Origin: Janthinobacterium sp. 61
GTDB taxonomy: Bacteria > Pseudomonadota > Gammaproteobacteria > Burkholderiales > Burkholderiaceae_D
Direction of reading: 5' to 3'
NCBI RefSeq assembly: GCF_002846335.1
Contig: NZ_PJMQ01000001.1
Span: 5,394,001-5,458,000 of the forward strand
DNA length: 64,000 nucleotides
Made by a program: the position numbers and the translations under genes. The notes beneath the pieces are model-generated. The model searched no databases and was not told the DNA's origin. It saw only the letters and a program-made list of their open reading frames with translations. This document shows positions 19,647 through 32,140 of the stretch, one piece after another (position 1 is the stretch's first letter; each line of letters begins with the position of its first letter).

Positions 19647-20069
19647 TTACCATGGATCGTAGGTGCCCAGGCTCCAGATATGGCCTTCCGGATCGCGGCA
19701 GGTAAAGCCCCGTCCGCCGTAGTCTTCATCCTTGATGTCGAGCACGATCTCGGCGCCGGCTTCGCGTGCGCTGCGGTAGACGGCATCGGCATCGCTGACG
19801 ACCAGGTAGCAGTTTTGCGTGTTGGCGCCGCCGATGTCGCCAGGCAGTTTCATCAGGCGGCCATAGTCGCTGTCGAGGGCCGGTGCCACCATGACCATGC
19901 CATTGCCAAAGCTCAGTTGCGCGTGGGCGACACCACCGTTGCCGTCAGGCACGATCAATTGTTTTTCAAAACCGAGTGCGGTACACAGCCATTCGATGGC
20001 TGCGGGGGCATCGCGGTAGCGCAGGCAGGGAATGGTCGTACCTGTTGTGGCTTTTGCTGTCGTGGTCAT
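19647..20069 (-). CDS. Glyoxalase/bleomycin-resistance-fold (VOC, PhnB-like) protein
   Basis: The 140-residue cytoplasmic protein of the vicinal-oxygen-chelate superfamily has the paired beta-alpha-beta-beta-beta layout: PCLRYRDAPAAIEWLCTALG at the start, then AHAQLSFGNGMVMVAP, YLVVSDADAVY and FTCRDPEGHIWSLGTYDPW at the end. The C-terminal DPEGHIW is typical of the PhnB/YkcA-like subgroup, whose substrates are mostly unknown. It precedes the dipeptidase gene on the same strand with 11 bp between, so they may be cotranscribed. No specific reaction can be assigned. Confidence 0.85.
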   Translation of the reverse strand: MTTTAKATTGTTIPCLRYRDAPAAIEWLCTALGFEKQLIVPDGNGGVAHAQLSFGNGMVMVAPALDSDYGRLMKLPGDIGGANTQNCYLVVSDADAVYRSAREAGAEIVLDIKDEDYGGRGFTCRDPEGHIWSLGTYDPW

Positions 20070-20230
20070 CAGAAAACTCCTATGGCAGATGGGGAGTAGC
20101 TTCGATTATTAATCTTGCGCGGCGTTCCGTATCAGACCCCATCCATCGTGATGGGTTTGATGTCCGTCAGTGCCGCGCGCACTCATAGTGCCATAGAACA
20201 ATCATTGCACTCTTGCCACGACGAAAATTT

Positions 20231-20500
20231 TTATTGCGGCGACTGCTGCGAGTCCGGCGTTTTCTCGTCTGCACTGGCATCGTCGCTGTTGCTTGCCCAT
20301 TTCAGCAGCATGACGAGGGCAAACAGCATGATGGCAAGCGGCAAGATGGTGATCAGGAACGCCAGTCCCAGGCAGCACGCCAGCAGCATGGGCCAGGACA
20401 TGGCGCGCAGGGCGGCCATGCCCTGGCGCGTGTAAGCGCACAGCTCGCTCCAGAAAGCGCTGAAGGAAGTGCTGCCCGGTACCGAATTGATGTCTTTCAT
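20231..20500 (-). CDS. Small membrane protein of unknown function
   Basis: The 89-residue protein begins MKDINSVPGSTSFSAFWSEL. Its start is set by GGAG 6 nt before the ATG at 20500, rather than by an upstream ATG at 20578 that has no ribosome site. One long hydrophobic stretch (about 40-66, rich in Leu, Ile and Met) is probably one membrane helix or a tight hairpin. It is followed by an acidic, serine-rich tail (SNSDDASADEKTPDSQQ). I do not recognise the family. Confidence 0.6.
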   Translation of the reverse strand: MKDINSVPGSTSFSAFWSELCAYTRQGMAALRAMSWPMLLACCLGLAFLITILPLAIMLFALVMLLKWASNSDDASADEKTPDSQQSPQ

Positions 20501-20637
20501 GCCGTTCTCCTGTGGTTGCCGCTGCCGTATGCATGCTGGCGATGAAACCACTATAGGCAAAACCTTGCCGCCGAACATCGCGTATGCGACGAATGGCAGG
20601 AATGGCGGAGCGAACGGTGACAGGCGAAGACAAACGG

Positions 20638-21153
20638 TTACTCGAAGACCTTGAGTTTCAGCTGGAAACTGAGGGCGCCATACAGGCGGTCCTTGTAGGA
20701 AGGCACGATGGCGATATTCACGCCCACGCGCTGGTATTCATAGCTGATGGTGGGGACCAGGGCCGGGAACCAGCCGCCATCGTGCATCTTCGGATAGCCG
20801 CTGAAGCCGCCAACGACGGCACCGACGCGCAACGGGCCTACCTTGATGGGCTGATAATACACGCCCACATAGTTCGAGTAGGCGCGGTCGCTATTGTAGA
20901 AGCGGCCGGCCGTGGCCGACGCGACCGTGGAAAAACGGTATTCGGCGCCCAGGCCCGGATTGCTGTCGTTCAGATTCTTGTCGCGCTGAAAGTGATACGA
21001 ATAAAAGCCCGCGTTGAGCCAGGTTTCGCTCAGCGGCTGATTGTCTATCATGCCCACTGTCTGCGCCTGTGCCGTGAATGCCACTGCCAGCAGCGCCGCG
21101 CAGGCAGCCTTGCCCAGCAATGACGCGGTGCGCGCCGATGACCATTGTTTCAT
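20638..21153 (-). CDS. Exported, probably outer-membrane beta-barrel protein of unknown function
   Basis: The 171-residue protein has a signal peptide (about 1-31, ending AFTAQAQ) and a body of alternating hydrophobic and polar segments rich in Tyr, Gly and Phe: GAEYRFSTVASATAGRFYNS, YVGVYYQPIKVGP and ISYEYQRVGVNIAIV. It ends LYGALSFQLKLKVFE, with an aromatic residue next to the C-terminus as in many outer-membrane barrels. An AAGGAA ribosome site precedes the ATG. The family is not recognised; a small 8-strand barrel or acyltransferase-like protein is possible. Confidence 0.65.
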   Translation of the reverse strand: MKQWSSARTASLLGKAACAALLAVAFTAQAQTVGMIDNQPLSETWLNAGFYSYHFQRDKNLNDSNPGLGAEYRFSTVASATAGRFYNSDRAYSNYVGVYYQPIKVGPLRVGAVVGGFSGYPKMHDGGWFPALVPTISYEYQRVGVNIAIVPSYKDRLYGALSFQLKLKVFE

Positions 21154-21246
21154 GCCTGTTCCTTATCCTGTCGATAGATGGCGTCGCTATTGCAAACGCT
21201 CCAGCGCGCCATGCTATCACTGCCAGATTGTTCGTTGGAAATTTCA

Positions 21247-21924
21247 TCACGTAGCGGGCGCTGCCGCAGGCAGGGCGATGGCCGCCTGCACCATGTGCGT
21301 GAGCAGGATTTCGGCATCCTCGTAATCCTTGCGCGTGAGCTGCTTGCGTTCCAGCACCAGGGTCATCTGCGCCGAAAAATCCGCATACGATTGCGTCATG
21401 GCCCAGATGGCGAACATCAGGTGGGTGGCGTTGACGGGCGCGATCCTGCCGGCGGCGATCCAGGCTTCGAAGACGGCGATATCCTTGCGCAGCAGGGGCA
21501 CGACCCTGTCGCGTATCTGTGCGCCGTACAGGGGGGCGCCATTGATCACTTCGAGCGCATACACGCGCGAAGCCCATGGCTGTTCGCGCGAAAAACGCAG
21601 CTTGGCGCCGATGTACGCACGCAGCACGTCGCGTGGCTCGTCGTGTTCATTGGCCAGCGACTCCATGCGCGCCAGCCAGTCGTCGAGCACGTCGTCGAGC
21701 ACACGTTGGTAGAGCAGCTGCTTGGACGGAAAGTAATACATCAGGTTTTGCTTCGACAGGCCGGCTCGCTCGGCGATGGTGGCGATCGACGCGCCCTCAT
21801 AGCCGCTTTCGGCGAACGCGCGCACGGCTTGCTCCAGGATGTCCGTTTCCAGGCGGTCGCGGTTTTGCAGGCGCCGGCCGCCGGCAGTTTTCACGGAAAG
21901 GGCAGGGGATTTGTCGCTGGCCAT
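21247..21924 (-). CDS. TetR-family regulator, RutR-like
   Basis: The 225-residue repressor-type protein has a TetR helix-turn-helix (ILEQAVRAFAESGYEGASIA, then AERAGLSKQNLMYYFPSKQ). Its C-terminal domain is of the RutR/YcdC type (YALEVINGAPLY, MFAIWAMTQSYADF). RutR of E. coli binds uracil or thymine and controls pyrimidine degradation. Here the gene lies 10 bp after the MocR gene and next to the complete reductive uracil pathway, which supports a pyrimidine-sensing role. The bound ligand is inferred from similarity and position. Confidence 0.85.
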   Translation of the reverse strand: MASDKSPALSVKTAGGRRLQNRDRLETDILEQAVRAFAESGYEGASIATIAERAGLSKQNLMYYFPSKQLLYQRVLDDVLDDWLARMESLANEHDEPRDVLRAYIGAKLRFSREQPWASRVYALEVINGAPLYGAQIRDRVVPLLRKDIAVFEAWIAAGRIAPVNATHLMFAIWAMTQSYADFSAQMTLVLERKQLTRKDYEDAEILLTHMVQAAIALPAAAPAT

Positions 21925-21934
21925 GGCGGATTCT

Positions 21935-23392
21935 TTAGCGTGGGCGTATCGATTGCAGGAATGCCTGCAGCACGGGGTTGTCGGTGTAGGCCACGTTGAA
22001 GCGGAACCACACCGTCTCGGGCGCGCGCAGCATGAAAAATTCGTTCGGCGACAGCAGGATGCCGGCCTTTAATGCCATGTCGGCGATGATTTTTCCATTC
22101 CATTCCGGCGTCTGGATATCGGGCCAGCCGGCGCTGACGAACATGCCGCCACGCGGACGCGCTACTGGCGCCATCCCCGCCTGCGCCAGGCAGTCGATGC
22201 TGCGTTCCCGGGCCGCGTCGAGCTGCGCCACCAGCCGTTCCACCATGCGCTTGTAGGGCCGCGCGGAGATGGCGTGGTAGACGGCGCGCTCATTGATTTC
22301 GGATGTCGTCAGACCCGCCAGCATTTTGACGCGCACCAGTTCGGCCACCAGAGGGGGCGAGGCACAGATGGAGCCGACGCGCAGCACGGGCGACAAGGTC
22401 TTGGAAAAGCTGCCCACGCGGATCACGCGGCGCAAGCCATCCATCGCCGCCAGCGAAGCTTCGCCGCGCGCCGCCAGTTCGCGGTAGATATCGTCTTCCA
22501 CCAGCCAAAAATCGAATTGCTCGGCCAGCGCCAGAAGGCGGTGCGTCTGCGCCTGGCTCAGTGAGGTACCCAGCGGATTTTGCAGCACCGTGTTGACAAA
22601 CATCAGCTTGGGCTGGGTGCGCGCGGCCTCGCTGGCCAGTGCATCGAGGTCGAGTCCCGCCTCGCCACGCGCTATACCGACGGGGATGCAGCCGTGGTGG
22701 CGTATCAGCGACTGCAGATTGCTGTAGCCGGGGTCTTCCACCAGCACGGTGTCGCCCGGCTTGGTCAGGCTGCGCAAGATCAAATCGAAGGCGTGCGTGG
22801 CGCCGTGCGTCAGCAGGACCTGGTCTGGCTCGACCTGGAACAGCTCTTCCGACAGGCTTGTTGCCAGGTGCTGGCGCAGCGAGGGAAAGCCCAGCGGATG
22901 GCCGTAGCCGCGCAGCCGGCTGGCGGGTATGCGCATGGCCTGGCGCACGGCATCGAGCACGGTCGCTTCGCCATACATCTCGGGCGGCAGCCAGCCCGCA
23001 CCCACGGGCAGGGCATCGGACACGCCCGAATACAAGTCTGGCGTGAGGGCGTCGATGGCGGTGGGGCTGGCATGCACCGCCGCTTGCGGCGAGGCGGCGA
23101 TATCGTGGCGTGCGACGAAATAGCCGGAGCCGCGCCGCGACGACAGCATGCCCAGGTTGACCAGGCGATCATACGATTCGACGACGGTGAACGTCGACAC
23201 GCCATTGCACCGGGCGAACTGGCGCACGGAGGGCATGCGCGTGCCGATGCGCAGGGCGCGGCTACCCACCATGACGCTGATGGCGATGACGATCTGTTCG
23301 ACGAGGCCGCCCTTTTTCTGGCGGTCGATGTCCAGCATGGGCCAACCACTGCCTTGCTCGGGGGCATCGTCTGCGCTGTCGCTGTGCTTCAC
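21935..23392 (-). CDS. MocR-type regulator (GntR domain plus aminotransferase domain)
   Basis: The 485-residue protein joins a GntR winged helix (about 25-95; GTRMPSVRQFARCNGVSTFT, YDRLVNLGMLSSRRGSGY) to a fold-type I aminotransferase domain (about 130-480). The likely PLP lysine is in VGSFSKTLSP. The start is the GTG at 23392, since AAGGAG lies 6 nt before it; a longer frame to 23482 has no such site. MocR proteins use PLP to sense amines or amino acids. This one is divergent from a beta-alanine transaminase gene, so beta-alanine-PLP sensing is plausible. It forms an operon with the RutR-like gene. Confidence 0.88.
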   Translation of the reverse strand: MKHSDSADDAPEQGSGWPMLDIDRQKKGGLVEQIVIAISVMVGSRALRIGTRMPSVRQFARCNGVSTFTVVESYDRLVNLGMLSSRRGSGYFVARHDIAASPQAAVHASPTAIDALTPDLYSGVSDALPVGAGWLPPEMYGEATVLDAVRQAMRIPASRLRGYGHPLGFPSLRQHLATSLSEELFQVEPDQVLLTHGATHAFDLILRSLTKPGDTVLVEDPGYSNLQSLIRHHGCIPVGIARGEAGLDLDALASEAARTQPKLMFVNTVLQNPLGTSLSQAQTHRLLALAEQFDFWLVEDDIYRELAARGEASLAAMDGLRRVIRVGSFSKTLSPVLRVGSICASPPLVAELVRVKMLAGLTTSEINERAVYHAISARPYKRMVERLVAQLDAARERSIDCLAQAGMAPVARPRGGMFVSAGWPDIQTPEWNGKIIADMALKAGILLSPNEFFMLRAPETVWFRFNVAYTDNPVLQAFLQSIRPR

Positions 23393-23525
23393 CGGTGGCT
23401 CCTTATGCTGCCTTGCACAAAACTGTAATGGTTTTCTGACCTGTACGGTTGGGATACTTTGCCGTTTGTGTATCTGTGCCATTGGGAATGTCCTGACTAT
23501 TATTACATCAGCTTTTTGCCAACTG

Positions 23526-23572
23526 GTAAATTATTTTACGCTTCGTCAAAAACGATCCTGGCGCTCTGCCAG
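23526..23572. promoter_or_regulatory. Two short dyads upstream of the beta-alanine transaminase gene
   Basis: GTAAA-N4-TTTAC (23526-23539) and CTGGC-N5-GCCAG (23558-23572) lie in the 200-bp divergent region between the MocR and transaminase genes. The second ends 20 bp before the ATG and could form a hairpin near the ribosome site. They are candidate operators for MocR or RutR-like proteins. Confidence 0.3.
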
Positions 23573-23592
23573 CCCATCTCAAGGAGAAGGTC

Positions 23593-24909
23593 ATGAACGA
23601 AACAAGGCCGGAATCGATGTCGGCATTCTGGATGCCGTTTACCAATAACCGTGATTTCAAGGCCAACCCACGCTTGCTGGTCTCGGCCGAAGGCATGTAT
23701 TACAAGGATGTCGATGGCAACGCCATCCTCGATGGAACCGCCGGCCTCTGGTGCGTGCCATGCGGCCATGCGCAGCCGAAAATCGTCGGCGCCATCCGCG
23801 AAATGGTGGGCCAGCTCGACTTCGCACCCACCTTCCAGATGGGCCATCCAGCCGCCTTCGACCTGGCGGAAAAACTGATGGACTACACGGGCCACAAGTT
23901 CGGTCACGTCTTTTATACCAACTCCGGTTCCGAGGCTGTGGACACGGCGTTAAAAATCGCGCTGGCCTATCACCGGGTGCGCGGTGAGGGTGCACGTACT
24001 CGTTTGATCGGCCGCGAACGCGGTTATCACGGCGTGGGCTTCGGCGGCATTTCCGTGGGCGGCATCGGTGGCAACCGCAAGACCTTCGGCCCCTTGCTGC
24101 CCGGCGTGGACCACCTGCCGCACACGCATAACCTGGACAAGAATGCCTACACGGTGGGCGAACCCGAATACGGCACCCACCTGGCCGATGAACTGGAACG
24201 CATCGTTGCGCTGCACGACGCCTCGACGATTGCCGCCGTCATCGTCGAACCTGTGGCTGGCTCCACGGGCGTGCTGATCCCGCCAAAAGGCTATCTGAAA
24301 CGCTTGCGCGAGCTGTGCACCAAGCATGGCATCCTGCTGATTTTCGATGAAGTCATCACGGGTTTCGGCCGCATGACGACGCCATTCGCCGCCGACTATT
24401 TCGACGTCGAGCCGGACCTGATGACGACGGCCAAGGGCCTGACCAATGGCATGGTGCCGATGGGCGCCGTATTCAGCAAGCAATATATCCACGATGCCTT
24501 CATGGACGCGCCACCCGGTATCGAACTGTTCCACGGCTATACGTATTCCGGTCACCCGCTGGCTTGCGCCGCCTCGCTGGCCACCCTGCAGGTGTTCGAG
24601 GAGCAGGACATCCTGGGCCACGCGAAAAGCATGCAGGCGTATTGGAGCGACGCCGTGCATTCCCTGAAGGGGCTGCCGCACGTGATCGACTTGCGCAGCA
24701 TCGGCCTGATCGCCGGCATCGAACTCGCCCCCATCGCCGGCAAGCCCGGTGCGCGCGCCTTCAACGCCTTCAACCAGGCCTTCGCCGACGGCGTGCTGAT
24801 ACGCACGACGGGCGACATCATCGCCCTGTCGCCGCCGCTGGTGCTGGAAAAACAGCATATCGACGAGCTATTCGGCAAGCTGGCCAAGGTATTAAAAAAT
24901 CTCGATTAA
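23593..24909 (+). CDS. Beta-alanine (omega-amino acid):pyruvate aminotransferase
   Basis: This class III PLP transaminase moves the amino group of beta-alanine to pyruvate, giving malonate semialdehyde and alanine. The 438-residue protein resembles the Pseudomonas omega-amino acid transaminase throughout. Features are [18 protein letters not shown] at the N-terminus, [27 protein letters not shown]252 in [13 protein letters not shown] and PLP lysine K281 in [10 protein letters not shown]. An AAGGAGAAGGTC site precedes the ATG. It opens the pyrimidine operon and handles beta-alanine (from uracil) or beta-aminoisobutyrate (from thymine). Regulation by the divergent MocR gene is likely. Confidence 0.93.
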   Translation: MNETRPESMSAFWMPFTNNRDFKANPRLLVSAEGMYYKDVDGNAILDGTAGLWCVPCGHAQPKIVGAIREMVGQLDFAPTFQMGHPAAFDLAEKLMDYTGHKFGHVFYTNSGSEAVDTALKIALAYHRVRGEGARTRLIGRERGYHGVGFGGISVGGIGGNRKTFGPLLPGVDHLPHTHNLDKNAYTVGEPEYGTHLADELERIVALHDASTIAAVIVEPVAGSTGVLIPPKGYLKRLRELCTKHGILLIFDEVITGFGRMTTPFAADYFDVEPDLMTTAKGLTNGMVPMGAVFSKQYIHDAFMDAPPGIELFHGYTYSGHPLACAASLATLQVFEEQDILGHAKSMQAYWSDAVHSLKGLPHVIDLRSIGLIAGIELAPIAGKPGARAFNAFNQAFADGVLIRTTGDIIALSPPLVLEKQHIDELFGKLAKVLKNLD

Positions 24910-24917
24910 GGACGGTC

Positions 24918-26420
24918 ATGAACGATCTCGATACCATCACCCACCACATCAACGGCGCCAAAGTCGACACCCGGAGTGGCCGCTACGGCGACGTCTACAA
25001 CCCCGCCCTGGGCGTACCCGTAGCCCGCGTGGCCCTGGGCACCGTGGAAGACGTCGACGCGGCCGTGCAGGCGGCGGCCGCCGCCTTTCCTTCGTGGTCC
25101 GCTACGCCGCCCCTGACGCGCGCCCGTGTCCTGTTCCGCTACCTGCAGCTGTGCCAGCAGCACACGGATGACTTTGCCGCAATGCTCACGCGCGAGCATG
25201 GCAAGACCTTTGCCGATGCGCAGGGCGAAGTGGCGCGCGGCATCGAGATGGTGGAGTTTGCCGTTGGTATTCCGCAGCTGTTGAAAGGTGAATTCACGGA
25301 CCAGATTTCGCGCGGCATCGACGCCTGGTCCATGCGCCAGGCGCTGGGTGTGGTGGCCGGCATCACGCCATTCAACTTCCCCGTGATGGTGCCGATGTGG
25401 ATGTTCCCCGTCGCCATCGCCTGCGGCAATACCTTCGTCTTGAAACCGTCCGAGCGCGATCCGTCGGCCTCCTTGCTGCACGCGAAATTGCTGAAAGAAG
25501 CCGGTCTGCCCGACGGCGTTTTCAACGTGGTGCAGGGAGACAAGGTGACGGTCGATGCCTTGCTCGACCACCCCGTGGTGCAGGCGATCAGCTTTGTCGG
25601 CTCGACGCCGATCGCCGAATACATTTATGCGCGTGGCAGCGCCAGCGGCAAGCGCGTGCAAGCGCTGGGGGGCGCGAAGAACCACATGGTGGTGATGCCC
25701 GACGCGGACATGGACATGACGGTCGATGCACTGATCGGCGCCGCTTACGGTTCTGCTGGCGAACGCTGCATGGCCATCTCCGTCGTCGTGGCCGTGGGCG
25801 ACGCGGGCGACAAGTTGATCGACGCACTGGCAACGCGCACGGCTGCACTGAAAGTGCGCGACGGCATGGCTGATGGGGCGGAAATGGGACCGGTCGTGTC
25901 GCTGGCAGCCAAGCAGCGCATCGAAAAACTTATCGCCTCGGGCGTGGAGCAGGGCGCGACTTTGGTGGTCGATGGCCGCAACCATGTGGTGCCGGGCCGC
26001 GAGAACGGCTTCTTTGTCGGCGGTACTTTATTTGACCATGTGACGCGCGACATGAGCATCTACAAGGAAGAGATTTTCGGCCCCGTGCTGTGCGTGCTGC
26101 GCTGTCCTGACGTGGTGCATGCGGTGGAGCTGATTAACGCCAACGAGTATGGCAACGGCGTGGCCATCTACACGCGCGACGGCGGCGTGGCGCGCGAATT
26201 CGTGCGTCAGATCCAAGTCGGCATGGTGGGCGTCAACATTCCCTTGCCCGTGCCGATGGCCTTCAACAGTTTTGGCGGCTGGAAGCGCAGCATGTTTGGT
26301 GACCACCATGCCTATGGTCCCGAAGGCGTGCGTTTTTATACGCGGCACAAGGCCGTGATGCAGCGCTGGCCAAACACGGCAAGCGCTGGTGTGGAATTTG
26401 CTTTTCCCCAGATGAAGTGA
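24918..26420 (+). CDS. mmsA: CoA-acylating (methyl)malonate-semialdehyde dehydrogenase
   Basis: MmsA oxidises malonate semialdehyde or methylmalonate semialdehyde with NAD and CoA to acetyl-CoA or propionyl-CoA. The 500-residue protein has [28 protein letters not shown] and catalytic C284 in [11 protein letters not shown]. At the place of the usual ALDH glutamate it has [12 protein letters not shown], the hallmark of CoA-acylating members. The ATG at 24918 lies 8 bp after the transaminase stop; a longer frame reading back into that gene is not real. It is the last step of the uracil/thymine route encoded here. Confidence 0.95.
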   Translation: MNDLDTITHHINGAKVDTRSGRYGDVYNPALGVPVARVALGTVEDVDAAVQAAAAAFPSWSATPPLTRARVLFRYLQLCQQHTDDFAAMLTREHGKTFADAQGEVARGIEMVEFAVGIPQLLKGEFTDQISRGIDAWSMRQALGVVAGITPFNFPVMVPMWMFPVAIACGNTFVLKPSERDPSASLLHAKLLKEAGLPDGVFNVVQGDKVTVDALLDHPVVQAISFVGSTPIAEYIYARGSASGKRVQALGGAKNHMVVMPDADMDMTVDALIGAAYGSAGERCMAISVVVAVGDAGDKLIDALATRTAALKVRDGMADGAEMGPVVSLAAKQRIEKLIASGVEQGATLVVDGRNHVVPGRENGFFVGGTLFDHVTRDMSIYKEEIFGPVLCVLRCPDVVHAVELINANEYGNGVAIYTRDGGVAREFVRQIQVGMVGVNIPLPVPMAFNSFGGWKRSMFGDHHAYGPEGVRFYTRHKAVMQRWPNTASAGVEFAFPQMK

Positions 26421-26465
26421 CGGTTTTACACTAAATCCACCGCAGGATCAAAGAAGGAAAACGCG

Positions 26466-27833
26466 ATGATCGAGTCCCTGAACTATTTGCCGCATCCCGC
26501 CCTGCCCAACGAGGAATTGGCGGGCCATTTCACGGACCTAGCGCCGCCTTTGAGCGCGCGCCAGGCAGCCATCGAAAGCGCCCGCTGCCTGTACTGCTAC
26601 GATGCGCCGTGCAGCCGCATCTGTCCGTCGGAAATCGACGTGGCCAGCTTCATCCGCAACATCCACGACAAGAACATCAATGGCGCCGCCGCTGGCATTC
26701 TGAAACAGAACATCCTGGGCGGCAGCTGCGCCCGCGTCTGTCCCACGGAAATCCTGTGTGAAGACGTCTGCGTGCGCAACCACGACGCGGAAGGCCAGCC
26801 TGTCAAGATCGGCCTGTTGCAGCGCTATGCTGTCGACCACATGCATTTCACGGCGCACCCGTTCAAACGGGCGGCCGCCACGGGCAAGACGATTGCCATT
26901 GTCGGCGCTGGGCCGGCCGGGCTGTCGTGCGCGCACCGCCTGGCCATGCTGGGGCACGACGTGGTGATCTTCGAGAAGGAAGGCAAGGCAGGTGGCTTGA
27001 ATGAATACGGCATCGCCAAGTACAAGCTGACGGACGATTTCGCCCAGAAGGAGGTCGAATTCTTGTTGGGCATAGGCGGCATTGAAATCCGATGTCGCCA
27101 GGTGTTGGGCGAGAACCTGCAACTGCGCGACCTGCACGCGCAGTACGATGCCGTCTTCCTCGGCCTGGGCCTGGGGGCCAGCCGCAAGCTGGGCTTGACG
27201 GGCGAGGACGCACCCGGTTTGCTGGCTGCCGTCGACTACATCGCCGCGCTGCGCCAGGCGGACGACCTGGCCGCGCTGCCCGTGCCGAAGCGGGCCATTG
27301 TGATTGGCGCCGGCAACACGGCCATCGACATGGCCGTGCAAATTCAGCGCCTGGGCGCGGAGGAGGTTACCCTTGTGTACCGGCGCGGCTTCGACGCCAT
27401 GACGGCCACTCATCACGAACAGGAGATCGCCAAGGCGAACCAGGTGCGCATGCTTACGTGGGCCCAGCCGCAGCAGGTGCTGCTCGACGCGGCTGGCCAT
27501 GTGGCCGGCATGCGTTTCGAGAAAACGCGGATGCAGGGCACGCGCCTGGCGGGCACCGGCGAGACCTTCGACGTGGCGGCCGACGCCATCTTCAAGGCGA
27601 TCGGCCAGAGCCTGGACACTGAAGTACTGCATGACCCGATGGCGTCTCTGTTGAAACGCGAGGGCGACAAGATCGCCGTCGATGCGGGCTTTCGCACGGT
27701 GCTGCCGGGCATCTACGCGGGCGGCGACTGCGTGGCGCCGGGGCAGGACTTGACGGTGCAAGCCGTCCAGCATGGCAAGCTGGCCGCACTGGCCATCCAT
27801 TCCGATTTCCTGAATAAAGTGGAGGCTGCATAA
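26466..27833 (+). CDS. preT: NAD-dependent dihydropyrimidine dehydrogenase, small FAD subunit
   Basis: PreT passes electrons from NAD(P)H to PreA for reduction of uracil or thymine to the dihydro base. The 455-residue protein has an N-terminal iron-sulfur region (CLYCYDAPCSRICPSEID and CARVCPTEILCEDVC), an FAD motif IVGAGPAGLSCAHRLAMLG at about 140, and an NAD(P)-binding motif VIGAGNTAIDMAVQ at about 280. This matches E. coli PreT and the N-terminal third of animal DPYD. The stop overlaps the preA start by one base (TAATG). An AAGGAA site lies upstream. Confidence 0.95.
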   Translation: MIESLNYLPHPALPNEELAGHFTDLAPPLSARQAAIESARCLYCYDAPCSRICPSEIDVASFIRNIHDKNINGAAAGILKQNILGGSCARVCPTEILCEDVCVRNHDAEGQPVKIGLLQRYAVDHMHFTAHPFKRAAATGKTIAIVGAGPAGLSCAHRLAMLGHDVVIFEKEGKAGGLNEYGIAKYKLTDDFAQKEVEFLLGIGGIEIRCRQVLGENLQLRDLHAQYDAVFLGLGLGASRKLGLTGEDAPGLLAAVDYIAALRQADDLAALPVPKRAIVIGAGNTAIDMAVQIQRLGAEEVTLVYRRGFDAMTATHHEQEIAKANQVRMLTWAQPQQVLLDAAGHVAGMRFEKTRMQGTRLAGTGETFDVAADAIFKAIGQSLDTEVLHDPMASLLKREGDKIAVDAGFRTVLPGIYAGGDCVAPGQDLTVQAVQHGKLAALAIHSDFLNKVEAA

Positions 27834-29113
27834 TGGCTGATCTCAGCATCGATTTTTGCGGCATCAAGGCGCCGAATCCTTTCTGGCTGGCTTCTGCGCC
27901 ACCCACCGACAAGGCCTACAACGTGGTGCGCGCGTTCGAAGCGGGGTGGGGTGGCGTCGTGTGGAAAACGCTGGGTGAAGACCCGGCCGCCGTCAACGTC
28001 TCGTCGCGCTACTCCGCCCTGTACGGCAAGAACCGCGAAGTGGTGGGCTTCAATAATATCGAACTCATTACCGACCGCTCGTTGGAGATCAATCTGCGCG
28101 AAATCACGCAGGTGAAAAAGGACTGGCCCGACCGCGCCATGATCGTCTCCCTGATGCTGCCCTGCGAAGAGCACTATTGGGCCGACATTTTGCCGAAGGT
28201 GGAAGCGACAGGAGCGGACGGCATCGAACTCAATTTCGGCTGCCCGCATGGCATGCCGGAGCGGGGCATGGGGGCCGCCGTGGGCCAGGTGCCCGAGTAC
28301 GTGCAGATGGTCACCGCGTGGTGCAAAAAGCACAGCCGTCTTCCCGTCATCGTCAAGCTAACGCCCAACATCACGGACGTGCGGATGCCGGCGCGCGCGG
28401 CCAAGGCGGGCGGCGCGGACGCCGTTTCGCTGATCAACACCATCAACTCGATCACCTCGCTGGACCTGGACCGCATGGTGGCCCTGCCCATTGTGGGCGG
28501 CGCCAGCACGCACGGTGGCTATTGCGGGTCTGCGGTGAAACCGATCGCCCTGAACATGGTGGCGGAAATCGCCCGTGATCCGCAGACGCGCGGCTTGCCC
28601 ATTTCAGGCATCGGCGGCATCGGCAATTGGCGCGACGCGGCCGAATTCATCGCCCTGGGCGCCGGCTGCGTGCAGGTGTGCACGGCGGCCATGCTGCATG
28701 GTTTCCGCATCGTCGAAGAGATGAAGGATGGCCTGTCGCGCTGGATGGACGAGAAGGGCTACGAACGCATCAGCGATTTTTCCGGCAAGGCCGTGGCCAA
28801 TACGACGGACTGGAAATACCTGGACATGAATTACCAGGTCATCGCGCACATCAACCAGGATGATTGCATCAAATGCGGCAAGTGCTACGTGGCCTGCGAA
28901 GACACCTCGCACCAGTCGATTGCGCAACTGATCGACGCTGCAGGCATGCGCACGTATGAGGTGATCAAGGAGGAATGCGTGGGCTGTAACCTGTGTGAAA
29001 TCACCTGTCCGGTGCAGGGCTGCATCACGATGGTGCCGCAGGTCACGGACAAGCCGTACATGAACTGGACGCAGGACCCACGCAACCCGCATGCGTTGGT
29101 GGAGACGGCATAG
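27833..29113 (+). CDS. preA: NAD-dependent dihydropyrimidine dehydrogenase, catalytic subunit
   Basis: PreA carries the FMN active site that reduces uracil and thymine. The 426-residue protein starts with a dihydroorotate-dehydrogenase-like barrel: KAPNPFWLASAPPTDKAYN, LNFGCPHGMPERGMG, with its substrate-loop cysteine region, and PISGIGGIGNWRDAAEF. It ends with a two-cluster ferredoxin (CIKCGKCYVAC and CVGCNLCEITCPVQGC). It is coupled to preT by a one-base overlap. Together they initiate reductive pyrimidine breakdown, with products going to the dihydropyrimidinase encoded downstream. Confidence 0.96.
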   Translation: MADLSIDFCGIKAPNPFWLASAPPTDKAYNVVRAFEAGWGGVVWKTLGEDPAAVNVSSRYSALYGKNREVVGFNNIELITDRSLEINLREITQVKKDWPDRAMIVSLMLPCEEHYWADILPKVEATGADGIELNFGCPHGMPERGMGAAVGQVPEYVQMVTAWCKKHSRLPVIVKLTPNITDVRMPARAAKAGGADAVSLINTINSITSLDLDRMVALPIVGGASTHGGYCGSAVKPIALNMVAEIARDPQTRGLPISGIGGIGNWRDAAEFIALGAGCVQVCTAAMLHGFRIVEEMKDGLSRWMDEKGYERISDFSGKAVANTTDWKYLDMNYQVIAHINQDDCIKCGKCYVACEDTSHQSIAQLIDAAGMRTYEVIKEECVGCNLCEITCPVQGCITMVPQVTDKPYMNWTQDPRNPHALVETA

Positions 29114-29236
29114 GGAACGCAGCAAGGCATGTATCTTGCGTGTGTTTATTTTGTAAACGGCAGCCGTCCTTTGCGGTAAGCTAGGCTGCAGCCGTTTCTA
29201 TAATACCGATCCCCTCCCAACCGATGGAGCATACCT

Positions 29237-32130
<2,894 letters not shown>

Positions 32131-32140
32131 GGAGTTGACG

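Noticed and set aside
20179..20196. A sigma-54-like TGGCAC-N5-GTGC on the minus strand upstream of the glyoxalase gene
   Set aside because: It is about 110 bp from the start codon, has an imperfect -12, and the gene has no nitrogen-related context; chance is likely.
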